19,121 nt of DNA from Rhodospirillaceae bacterium UBA3470 (GTDB taxonomy: Bacteria > Pseudomonadota > Alphaproteobacteria > Rhodospirillales > Casp-alpha2): assembly GCA_002378125.1 (NCBI GenBank), contig DFRF01000089.1, positions 1 through 19,121 of the forward strand. Reading direction: 5' to 3'. Numbering within the stretch: position 1 is the stretch's first letter; every line of letters begins with the position of its first letter. Positions 8,021-15,209 of the stretch are shown one piece after another. The notes below the pieces were generated by a model, which was not told the DNA's origin, searched no databases, and saw nothing but the letters and a program-made list of their open reading frames with translations. A program made the translations under genes and the position numbers.

Positions 8021-8854
8021 ATGCAGCACCGATCTTTGTTCGTCTTTGATATCGAGACCATTCCTGATACGGACGCCGTGCCGAACCTCACGGGCTTCAC
8101 AGAACCCGACCTGGCAGCACGCCGCGCTGAGCTGGAACGCTACCACCTGGAGATCACAGACGGCCGTAATCCCTTCCCCCGACCGCCGTTTAACCGAGTG
8201 GTAGCGATCAGTTTTCTGGAAGCAGAAATCGAATACGTCGGGGCACAAGAAATTTACTACCTTAAGGAACTCCGTTCCGGCGGCGAAGCCGGGTTCGACG
8301 AGGCGCAACTCCTACAGGGGTTTTTTCAGTACTTTGAAAACCTAAAGCCGCGCCTGGTCAGTTTCAACGGTCGAAGCTTCGACCTACCAGTGCTGAGATA
8401 CCGCGCCATGGCGCACGGCATTGCCGCGCCTTGGCTGTACGGCGCCGGCGACAAATGGAACAGCTATATGAGCCGCTATGCCATGGACTGGCATTGCGAT
8501 CTACTAGACGTGCTGCGCGATTATGGCGCATCGACTGCAATCAAATTATCGGAAGTATGCGCAGTGATGGGTTTCCCAGGCAAGTTCGGCGCCAGCGGCA
8601 GTAAGGTTGCCGAAATGATCGACACCGGTGACATCCAAGGCGTGCGTGACTATTGCGAGACGGATGTGCTCAACACCTATCTCGTGTATCTACGCACCAT
8701 GTTACATCGGGGAACAGTGACCCGAGAAGGCTACAACCGCGCCGTCGCCGACGTAATTACAATGATTGAACACGCGGGCGATGATCGCCACCATCTTGGG
8801 TCCTTCATGGAGGCCTGGGGCAAGTCCTCGAAAAACACCTTTCTATTGGAATAA
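8021..8854 (+). CDS. Predicted 3'-5' exonuclease, PolB-like DEDDy family
   Basis: A stand-alone 277-residue exonuclease related to the proofreading domain of family B DNA polymerases. All acidic motifs are visible: Exo I FDIETIP (Asp10, Glu12), Exo II SFNGRSFDLP (Asn116, Asp121), and Exo III YCETDVLNTYL (Tyr211, Asp215), the Tyr marking the DEDDy subtype. The two metal-ion site residues are therefore intact and it is likely active. The frame is open back to a TTG at 7988, but the ATG at 8021 follows AAGGGG and starts right before the conserved MQHRSLFVFDIE, so it is chosen. It is divergent from ybaB and convergent with dnaX. Its DNA or RNA substrate is not known. Confidence 0.9.
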   Translation: MQHRSLFVFDIETIPDTDAVPNLTGFTEPDLAARRAELERYHLEITDGRNPFPRPPFNRVVAISFLEAEIEYVGAQEIYYLKELRSGGEAGFDEAQLLQGFFQYFENLKPRLVSFNGRSFDLPVLRYRAMAHGIAAPWLYGAGDKWNSYMSRYAMDWHCDLLDVLRDYGASTAIKLSEVCAVMGFPGKFGASGSKVAEMIDTGDIQGVRDYCETDVLNTYLVYLRTMLHRGTVTREGYNRAVADVITMIEHAGDDRHHLGSFMEAWGKSSKNTFLLE

Positions 8855-9042
8855 CCGCCGTCACTTCGTCAAAGGTCTGCTTCGTCCAGTTTGTTCGTAG
8901 ATGAATACGCCCATGTGGCTTTCCCCAAAAAGGCAAACCAGCAGCAACGACGCGGCGCAAGGCGGTTCGGCCCGAGAGAAATTTGCGTAGTGGCGATCTG
9001 TCTTGCTGGCGCGGCGATAATCTTGCTTAGCGCCCGAGAAGC

Positions 9043-10809
9043 CTAGCCTTCGGTGCCGTCGCCTTCGTCAATGGGCGTCACGGTCGTCAGTTTTGCGCCG
9101 GGGAACGCCTCCAAGACCGTTTTAACCAAGGGGTGTCCCACCGCCTCGTTCTCGAGATCGCGCTGTGCGGCAGCCCGGCGTTCGGAAATGGTCGGATCCC
9201 CAGCTTCCTGTGAGACCGTGACCACCCAGCGCCTATCGGTCTGACCGTTTAGGAAACTCGTCAGCCGCCCGGCCAGGTCGGGTGGCGCAGTGTCCGCTGG
9301 TCGGAACTCCAGCCGCCCGGGCTCGAATTCGACCACATGGACATCATGCTCCAAATGGGACTTCAGGACCATTTCCCGTTCCTGACCGGCCAAGGCTACG
9401 ATATCAGCATAGGTCTCATGGGACGCTTGCGGCACGTTATCGCCGGGCGCCGCCTGAGGCACTGGTTCGGGGAACGTGTCGGGCAAAGGCGCCGGGGTAA
9501 GCGGCGCGGCATCTTCGGTGCCCGTGCGCTTGACGGCGCTGGGCCCCGGTGAATCGGTCGGCAGTGGGCCGACGGATGGCGACAATACGGTGCCTTCAGG
9601 CTGTCCCATCGACTTCACGGCATCGCCCGGGGTTGGTAAGGTCGCAGTGTAGGCCAATCGGACAAGCAGCATCTCGGCAGCCTGGCGCGCCGACGGCGCA
9701 AAACGAACTTCCTGAAGGCCCTTCAAGAGCATCTGCCATGCACGCGCCAGGACCGGCATTTTCAGCCGTGATTCCATATCCTTACCCCGGTTCCGTTCCA
9801 TTTCTGGCACATCCGGATCATCGGCAGCGGCGGGCACGACCTTGATACGGGTCAGCCAGTGAACAATTTCCAGCATATCTTCCAGGATCGCTATGGGATC
9901 AGCACCATCGCGGTATTGCTGATCAAACCGCCCCAAAGCGTCGGCGATCTGACCGCCCAAAACGGTTTCCAGAAGATCGAAGGTCTGGGTCCTATCCGCA
10001 AGCCCCAGCATGGCACGCACCTGGTCTTCAGAGATCTCTCCGTCCGCCTGAGAGATGGCTTGATCAAGGAGGCTCAGGCCGTCGCGCACGGAGCCGTCGG
10101 CAGCGCGGGCGATCAGTTGCAGAGCCGTCGCTGAAATTTGACCGCCCTCGTTCTCAGTTATCCCGGCGAAATGCTTGCTAAGGGTCTCCGTGTCCACCCG
10201 GGACAGATCAAACCGCTGACAGCGGCTGAGCACGGTCACTGGGACCTTCCGAATTTCCGTGGTGGCGAAGATGAATTTAACATGCTCCGGCGGCTCCTCG
10301 AGGGTTTTCAGCAAGGCGTTGAACGCGTTCGGCGACAACATGTGCACTTCGTCGATGATGTAAACCTTGAATCGTGCGGACGTCGGCCGGTAGCGCACGC
10401 CCTCAATGAGTTCACGTATATCGTCAACGCCAGTGCGGCTGGCGGCGTCCATCTCCAACACGTCCACGTGCCGGTCCTCGTCAATGGCCTGGCAGTTTTC
10501 ACATACTCCGCAGGGCTCTGTCGTCGAGCTGCCCTGACCATCCGGGCCGACGCAGTTCAATGCCCGGGCGATAATCCGTGCCGTCGTGGTTTTACCAATA
10601 CCCCGCACCCCCGTCAGGATGAAGCCATGAGCCAAGCGATTAAGCTTGAAAGCATTGGTCAGGGTGCGGACTAGAATGTTCTGGCCGATCAGTTCGGAGA
10701 ATGTTTTTGGCCGGTATTTTCGAGCAAGAACCTGATAGGCGGCGTAATCCGAGTCTGCTGGCGTCGTCGGGGTCGCATCCGGGTCCGGCGGGGTATCAGG
10801 GCCACTCAT
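9043..10809 (-). CDS. dnaX: DNA polymerase III subunit gamma/tau (clamp loader ATPase)
   Basis: The ATPase of the replicative clamp loader, 588 residues. After a variable Pro/Asp/Thr-rich N-terminus comes ARKYRPKTFSELIGQ at 29-43. Walker A is GVRGIGKT at 67-74, the zinc module uses Cys86, Cys100, Cys103 and Cys106, Walker B is IIDEVH at 151-156, sensor 1 is FATTE at 181-185, and SRC (195-197) is the arginine-finger motif. Domain III and a Pro-rich linker follow, then a tau-type C-terminal domain (SHLEHDVHVVEFEPGRLEF and on). I see no A-rich slippery heptamer like the one that makes gamma in E. coli, so a full-length tau is the expected product. It lies about 54 bp downstream of the SRP RNA gene on the same strand. 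Confidence 0.97.
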   Translation of the reverse strand: MSGPDTPPDPDATPTTPADSDYAAYQVLARKYRPKTFSELIGQNILVRTLTNAFKLNRLAHGFILTGVRGIGKTTTARIIARALNCVGPDGQGSSTTEPCGVCENCQAIDEDRHVDVLEMDAASRTGVDDIRELIEGVRYRPTSARFKVYIIDEVHMLSPNAFNALLKTLEEPPEHVKFIFATTEIRKVPVTVLSRCQRFDLSRVDTETLSKHFAGITENEGGQISATALQLIARAADGSVRDGLSLLDQAISQADGEISEDQVRAMLGLADRTQTFDLLETVLGGQIADALGRFDQQYRDGADPIAILEDMLEIVHWLTRIKVVPAAADDPDVPEMERNRGKDMESRLKMPVLARAWQMLLKGLQEVRFAPSARQAAEMLLVRLAYTATLPTPGDAVKSMGQPEGTVLSPSVGPLPTDSPGPSAVKRTGTEDAAPLTPAPLPDTFPEPVPQAAPGDNVPQASHETYADIVALAGQEREMVLKSHLEHDVHVVEFEPGRLEFRPADTAPPDLAGRLTSFLNGQTDRRWVVTVSQEAGDPTISERRAAAQRDLENEAVGHPLVKTVLEAFPGAKLTTVTPIDEGDGTEG

Positions 10810-10862
10810 GGAAAGATAATTTTTTCACTCCCTGGTCGCGCCTTATGCGGCAACTTTAAGGT

Positions 10863-10958
10863 GGGAGATTGGACATCGACCCGAACCGAGACTCGTTACG
10901 GCTGCTTCCTTCCGGACCTGACCGGGTTGGCGAGGAGTCCGTCCAAAGCCAACCTCCC
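10863..10958 (-). ncRNA. ffs: Signal recognition particle RNA, small bacterial type (4.5S-like)
   Basis: Read on the minus strand, this contains the conserved SRP apical domain GGUCAGGUCCGGAAGGAAGC followed by AGCC, i.e. the GGAA tetraloop and the asymmetric internal loop bound by Ffh. The ends pair perfectly apart from one G-U: 5' GGGAGGUUGG (10958-10949) with 3' CCAAUCUCCC (10872-10863). The length is about 96 nt, as usual for 4.5S-type RNAs without an Alu domain. It lies just upstream of dnaX on the same strand, a common alphaproteobacterial arrangement. A sigma-70-like promoter fits the inferred 5' end. Ends may be off by a few bases. Confidence 0.93.
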
Positions 10959-10964
10959 GCCGGG

Positions 10965-10994
10965 AATATACCAGCGCATGTCCGGCGATACCAA
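10965..10994 (-). promoter_or_regulatory. Probable sigma-70-type promoter of the SRP RNA gene
   Basis: On the minus strand, TTGGTA (10994-10989) and TATATT (10970-10965) are separated by 18 bases. The distance from the -10 box puts transcription start at about 10958, exactly where the terminal stem of the SRP RNA begins. Visual match only. Confidence 0.5.
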
Positions 10995-11036
10995 CACCGT
11001 TTGGAGGCCTCCCCGGCAGCAGAGAAAGTAGCGTTC

Positions 11037-11537
11037 CTAGACAATGGTCACGCCGCTGACGACTTTCGAACATAACGGAACGGTGATGGGGGTGCCCAAA
11101 ACATCAATCTTGAACCGGCCGTAACCGACAGCCACCAATCACATCTCCATGGCATTGTGCACGGAAATTTTGATCTGGAAAATGCAACTCTCGCTCTGCT
11201 GGTTGCCTTTTACGGTAATGCGCAGCGTGCCCATATTGTTGAATATCCTCTCCGAGGTAAAAATGTGGTCCACATCATCGCTATTGCAGATACGAAACAC
11301 ATAAGGCCAGCCTTGCACCGACTGGATGATCATGAACTCGAATTCATCGCCGCAAATTCGGATGTTGACCTGCGGCACGCTTGTCTTTTTGACACGCTTC
11401 ACATCGTCTTCAAGGGCTTTTGGATGTCTCCGCTTCCCCAACTCGGAAAGGCCCCGAGAGCTGGTAGCGCTCGAGATGCCGGGATCATCTACGAACACGT
11501 CGGCAGGCTCGCGCACCCAACCGTCAGGCCGAGGCAC
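11037..11537 (-). pseudogene. Cupredoxin-like protein gene with an in-frame TGA
   Basis: An open frame from a GTG at 11537 encodes a segment resembling a cupredoxin-fold domain: IRICGDEFEFMIIQSVQGWP, then YVFRICNSDDVDHIFTSE and LRITVKGNQQSESCIFQI. This matches the family pattern of a D-x-F-x-F strand, a G-x-PYV-R strand and a DDVxHxF motif that normally supplies a copper-ligand His. The frame stops at a TGA (11139-11141) and then continues in phase for about 33 more codons (LVAVGYGRFKIDVLGTPI and on to SGVTIV), ending at a TAG at 11037, as if the last beta strands were still encoded. The N-terminal 50 residues (PRPDGWVREPADVF...) show no signal peptide and may be a spurious extension. A nonsense mutation or a base error would explain it. 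The typical Cys and Met ligands of blue copper sites are not seen. Confidence 0.45.
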
Positions 11538-11717
11538 GGGGCGTCAGCAACAAGTATGGGAGCTCGAAACTAGCAACCCATGCATTTTCCAAATGCACTC
11601 CTCCCTGAAAGACCCTGTGAATAGATCATTTTTCATGAAACGTCGGTCGGCAAGATTGAGATCATCCGCCATTGCGGCGGGTTGCCCCACAAGGGCTTCC
11701 ATGTCAGGTTGCGGCCC

Positions 11718-12674
11718 ATGAATCCGGGATTGATTTACACTGCCAGCGGCCTCGACCGCCAAGCCATGCGTCGCAACGACGTGAACTGGCTGAATGCGCA
11801 AGAAAACCACGCCGACATGCGGGTAGTCCCCGTATGGCGCGACAAAAACCTGGTCGACGGCATGGACACCGCACCCCTGCCCTTGATGCCATCGGGCGCC
11901 GTTGGGACGCGTCTATTGAACGCCGCCGATACGGTCCTGTTTCTGGGGCTGATCGATGGCGCGCCATTGTTCGGCGCGGATGTCTCCAGTCTTGTGGAAG
12001 AAGACCTAGAAATGCTTCTCGGCCCCCAACCAACGTTTGTCGATTTGCGCGCCACGGGTTGGCTGTTGCCGCGCGATGAGGCGGCTATCCTGGCCTACGC
12101 CCGTGGGCTAGCCTATTGGCACCGCTCAAACGGTTTTTGCGGACGCTGCGGCCATCCAACAAAACCGCAGCAAGGCGGCCACGTGCGCAAATGCATATCC
12201 AACTCCTGCGGGCGCGAATCCTATCCGCGCACCGACCCGGCCGTCATTATGCTGGTAGTCGATGATGGTGTCGGTGGCCAAGGCCCACGATGCCTTCTTG
12301 GCCGCCATGTGCGCTGGGACTTCGCCATGTATTCGACGCTTGCCGGGTTCGTGGAACCTGGTGAAAGCCTCGAGGAGGCCGTGGCTCGAGAGGTTCTGGA
12401 AGAGGCCGGCCTGCCGGTGACGAATGTCACCTACATGGCATCCCAGCCCTGGCCGTTTCCCGCCTCGCTCATGCTGGGTTACCAGGCTACGGCAACCAGC
12501 ACCAAGATCAGCATCGACGATGACGAACTTGCCGATGCCCGCTGGTTTACGCCGAAAGAAGTCGCGCGGTTCGGCGAATGGGGCGCGGACATTCCCAACG
12601 ACATGCCGCGTCTGCCTCGGAAAGATTCCATCGCCCGCTGGCTGGTGGAAACCTGGCTCAAGGACGTCAGCTAA
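11718..12674 (+). CDS. nudC: NADH pyrophosphatase / RNA deNADding Nudix hydrolase NudC
   Basis: NudC cleaves NADH to NMNH and AMP and can remove NAD caps from RNA. The 318-residue protein has an N-terminal region, a zinc ribbon with Cys141, Cys144, Cys159 and Cys164, the Nudix box at 210-232 (G-x5-E-x7-REV-x-EE-x-G pattern, with E226, E228-E229 region intact) and the NudC-specific SQPWPFPAS at 242-250 that distinguishes it from other Nudix enzymes. The frame is open to 11682 by a TTG; the ATG at 11718 is chosen because it gives the usual short lead into LYTASGLDR-like sequence and has an AGG about 9 bases upstream. It is convergent with dinB. Confidence 0.95.
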   Translation: MNPGLIYTASGLDRQAMRRNDVNWLNAQENHADMRVVPVWRDKNLVDGMDTAPLPLMPSGAVGTRLLNAADTVLFLGLIDGAPLFGADVSSLVEEDLEMLLGPQPTFVDLRATGWLLPRDEAAILAYARGLAYWHRSNGFCGRCGHPTKPQQGGHVRKCISNSCGRESYPRTDPAVIMLVVDDGVGGQGPRCLLGRHVRWDFAMYSTLAGFVEPGESLEEAVAREVLEEAGLPVTNVTYMASQPWPFPASLMLGYQATATSTKISIDDDELADARWFTPKEVARFGEWGADIPNDMPRLPRKDSIARWLVETWLKDVS

Positions 12675-12847
12675 TAACGCCCACAATCAGGCGTGATCAA
12701 GGCCATGCCGATCAGCGCGTTTTTAAGCGCGTCATGGAACCTCACTTGCAACTGGTCGACGGTGATGGATTCCGCAGATTGTTCAGTATTAGATAACTTT
12801 TCAGGGCCGCTTAAAACGCCTTTCTTCTCGTTTACGATAGCCCACAT
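12671..12847 (-). pseudogene. PAS-domain sensor fragment, antisense end abutting nudC
   Basis: A 58-codon minus-strand frame begins at an ATG (12847) and ends at a TAG that overlaps the nudC stop. Its second half reads VRFHDALKNALIGMALITPD followed by CGRY and the stop. This closely fits the start of a PAS domain (pattern RF-x-x-AF-x-x-APIGMALV-x-PDGR-x-L). An extra codon or indel falls where DGR is expected, and the remaining 80 or so PAS residues would have to lie inside nudC, where nothing of the sort is seen. It is best read as a truncated remnant of a signalling gene. The match is by eye only. Confidence 0.42.
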
Positions 12848-12935
12848 AATCTACGCGTTGTAAACCCAGTTTCGACGGAATTTGCACGTCGGCAAGGTGG
12901 CTCAACAGAAATTGAGTCTCCACGAGGCCGCAGTG

Positions 12936-14171
12936 TCATCGCCCTTCGAAGAGGTTCGGCGGATCCGCTTCTGTCGCTGGTACCAGGTCTGTAAGCCCAA
13001 TTCCAATGAGGCGAAAGGCGCGGCCGTCGGCCTCCGCCTCTATCAGCGCCGCCACCTGCTCAAAAATCAGCTCTCTATTCTGCGTAGGGTACGGCAACTG
13101 GCGATTGCGGGTCAGGATCTGAAAGTCAGCGGTCTTCAGCTTCAGAACGACCGTCCGACCGGCAATGTCCTTGGCCTTCAGACGATCTGCCACTTTCTTG
13201 CACATGGGGCACACACGTTTTTTCAAGATCGCGGCATCGCGGAGATCCGTGGCAAAGGTGCTTTCCGCAGACACGCTCTTCGCGGCCCCGCCTGAAGAGA
13301 CCTTGCGCTTATCCTCACCGCCCACAAAGCCTGCCAGGCGGCGGCCAAACTTGCCGTACCGACCAACCAATTCAGCCTCAGACATGGCTTGCAACTGTCC
13401 TATGACCTCAATTCCCTGTTCGGCCATCTTCTTCGCCGTTACAGCGCCTACGCCGTTGATCTTCTTCACAGACAGACCCGACAAGAAATCCACAGCTTCT
13501 TCCCGCCCAATCACCGAATACCCTCGCGGTTTGTCCAGATCGGAGGCCAGCTTCGCAAGGAACTTGTTGTAGGCCAACCCAATGGATACGGTGATCCCCA
13601 CTTCCGACTCGATTCGCGCCGCCGCAAGCGCTAAAGCCGTCGCCGGCGCTTCGTCAGCTTGACCGCGGGCGTCTTCAGACAAATCCAAATATGCCTCATC
13701 CAGGGAGATCGGTTGAATCACCGGCGTCGCGTCCAGAAAAATAGCCCGAATTTGTTGGGAGACCTCACGGTATTTACTCATGTTCGGCGAGATTATGACC
13801 GCGTGCGGACACATTTCGCGGGCCTTAAACATGGGCATGGCCGATCGTGGCCCGTATTGCCGCGCGATATAACACGCCGTCGTCACCACGCCCCGGCCAC
13901 CGGTGCCGCCAACGATCAGAGGCTTATCCCGAAGTGCCGGGTTGTCGCGTTTCTCCACCGCAGCATAAAAGGCGTCACAGTCAATATGCGCGATGGCAAG
14001 TTCCTGCAGTTCCGGATGGTTGACGATACGGATAGAACCACAATGGGGGCAATCCAATGGCCCATTCAGAAACCAACCCAAACAATCGCGACAAAGTGAG
14101 GGTCCGGCGGGACTGCGGACCGGTTCCAGCGAGTTGATGACGACCGGGCTGGTGGAGTCGTTGAGATCCAT
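12936..14171 (-). CDS. dinB: Y-family DNA polymerase IV with N-terminal zinc ribbon
   Basis: An error-prone translesion polymerase, 411 residues. The catalytic acidic residues are in AHIDCDAFYAAVE (Asp64) and PISLDEAYLD (Asp158, Glu159), and YNKFLAKLASDLDKPRG at 201-217 completes the palm signature. A helix-hairpin-helix thumb (INGVGAVTAKKM, about 238-249) and a little finger follow. About 55 extra residues at the N-terminus hold a putative zinc ribbon with Cys27, Cys30, Cys41 and Cys44; another CPMC pair (Cys321, Cys324) lies at the start of the little finger. A TTG at 14207 is possible, but the ATG at 14171 has AAAGG 4 bases upstream and is preferred. No canonical beta-clamp motif at the C-terminus is certain. 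Divergent from the dioxygenase gene; no LexA box was recognised. Confidence 0.95.
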   Translation of the reverse strand: MDLNDSTSPVVINSLEPVRSPAGPSLCRDCLGWFLNGPLDCPHCGSIRIVNHPELQELAIAHIDCDAFYAAVEKRDNPALRDKPLIVGGTGGRGVVTTACYIARQYGPRSAMPMFKAREMCPHAVIISPNMSKYREVSQQIRAIFLDATPVIQPISLDEAYLDLSEDARGQADEAPATALALAAARIESEVGITVSIGLAYNKFLAKLASDLDKPRGYSVIGREEAVDFLSGLSVKKINGVGAVTAKKMAEQGIEVIGQLQAMSEAELVGRYGKFGRRLAGFVGGEDKRKVSSGGAAKSVSAESTFATDLRDAAILKKRVCPMCKKVADRLKAKDIAGRTVVLKLKTADFQILTRNRQLPYPTQNRELIFEQVAALIEAEADGRAFRLIGIGLTDLVPATEADPPNLFEGR

Positions 14172-14257
14172 AGAGCCTTTTAAAGTTCGATTTTTGTTCT
14201 TATTCAAAGATGTCTGGTCATCATCGCCGTGTCAAGTCACCAGCCATCGGGCTTAAG

Positions 14258-14286
14258 TTGACACACAGGCATCGTCAACTCCATGA
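14258..14286 (+). promoter_or_regulatory. Candidate promoter of the dioxygenase gene with overlapping dyad
   Basis: A perfect -35 TTGACA (14258-14263) is followed after 18 bases by CATGAT (four of six matches to TATAAT). The same -35 lies inside an inverted repeat, agttgac (14256-14262) and gtcaact (14274-14280), 11 bases apart, which is the kind of symmetry a dimeric repressor could use. It is in the dinB-dioxygenase divergent gap, about 75 bp before the gene. Visual match only. Confidence 0.35.
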
Positions 14287-14360
14287 TCACCAGGACTTAA
14301 ATGCTCGTCCCAGCTATTTAGATATGAGATATCCTGTAAAGCCAGATGGAGGGTCATTCC

Positions 14361-15161
14361 ATGAAACTGACGCAGGCGGAACTGAAACAGTTCGACGAGG
14401 AAGGGTATTTGTTTTTCCCTAGCAAATTCTCCACCGAGGAGGCTGAGCTTTTGAAGCAGGCTGCCGACGAAGTCTATGCCATGGATCGTCAGGAAGTTTG
14501 GCGGGAGAGTTCCGGTGTCGCTCGGACAGCCTTTGCGGCGCACACCTATAATGAACCCTTCCGGCGGCTCGGTGCCCATCCGCGCCTAATCGAACCGGTC
14601 GAACAGCTTCTCGACGGACAAGTCTACATGCACCAGTACAAGGTGAACGCTAAGGCGGCCTTCGATGGCGACGTCTGGCAATGGCACCAGGACTATGGCA
14701 CCTGGGCGCGCGATGATGACATGCCGGAACCACGAGCCATGAACATCGCCGTGTTCCTTGACGACGTGACAGCCGCGAATGGCCCGCTCTTGTTCATTCC
14801 GGGCAGCCACAACCTCGGCATTGTTGACGCCGGCCACGACCTGGAAACGACCAGTTATCCGCTCTGGACCCTTGACCGCGAAACGGTCACCAAACTGGCC
14901 GAAGACGGCGGCTGCGTCGCGCCCACGGGCCCGGCCGGTAGCATGCTCTTGTTCTCATCCCTGCTGGTACACGCTAGCCCACCAAACATCTCACCGTTCG
15001 GCCGCACCATCGTTTATCTGTCGCTGTGTCACGTGGACAACCACATTAGAGCCTTCAATCGAGAGGAATGGATCGCGCACCGCGATTTCGCACCAATTAA
15101 ACCGCTTCCCGACAATTGCCTGAACGAATTGATCGCACAGCAGTCCGTAGCCGCGGAGTAG
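14361..15161 (+). CDS. Phytanoyl-CoA dioxygenase (PhyH) family Fe(II)/2-oxoglutarate oxygenase
   Basis: A 266-residue cytosolic non-heme iron oxygenase that would hydroxylate a small molecule, using O2 and 2-oxoglutarate. The iron-binding facial triad is visible: His109-x-Asp111 in WQWHQDYGTW and His204 in LLVHASPPN, with Arg215 (FGRTIVYLS) placed to bind 2-oxoglutarate. The WHQDYGTW-x5-MPEPRAMN block is close to the ectoine hydroxylase/PhyH signature, but no ect genes are near, so the substrate stays open (ectoine-like osmolyte, lipid or amino acid). The ATG at 14361 has GGAGGG about 8 bases upstream; an in-frame ATG at 14346 lies at that ribosome binding site and is rejected. It is divergent from dinB and convergent with pheA. 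Confidence 0.9.
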   Translation: MKLTQAELKQFDEEGYLFFPSKFSTEEAELLKQAADEVYAMDRQEVWRESSGVARTAFAAHTYNEPFRRLGAHPRLIEPVEQLLDGQVYMHQYKVNAKAAFDGDVWQWHQDYGTWARDDDMPEPRAMNIAVFLDDVTAANGPLLFIPGSHNLGIVDAGHDLETTSYPLWTLDRETVTKLAEDGGCVAPTGPAGSMLLFSSLLVHASPPNISPFGRTIVYLSLCHVDNHIRAFNREEWIAHRDFAPIKPLPDNCLNELIAQQSVAAE

Positions 15162-15209
15162 AAAATTGGAATCCCACCACTGGAATCGGCGTTTTCCAAT
15201 AATCGCAGG

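Noticed and set aside
10138..10674. 178-codon plus-strand frame opposite dnaX
   Set aside because: It covers the DnaX Walker and zinc region, whose motifs are unambiguous on the other strand.
9043..10809. Programmed frameshift in dnaX producing a short gamma subunit
   Set aside because: No A-rich slippery heptamer with a following hairpin was seen.
11139..11141. Selenocysteine at the in-frame TGA
   Set aside because: Selenocysteine is not known in this family and no SECIS-like hairpin was recognised directly after the codon.
12882..13295. 137-codon plus-strand frame opposite dinB
   Set aside because: Mostly antisense to the conserved little finger of DinB and with no family signal.
15165..15200. 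Inverted repeat attggaa/ttccaat between the dioxygenase and pheA genes as a terminator
   Set aside because: Seven-base AT-rich arms with a 22-base loop and no T-run; too weak to call.
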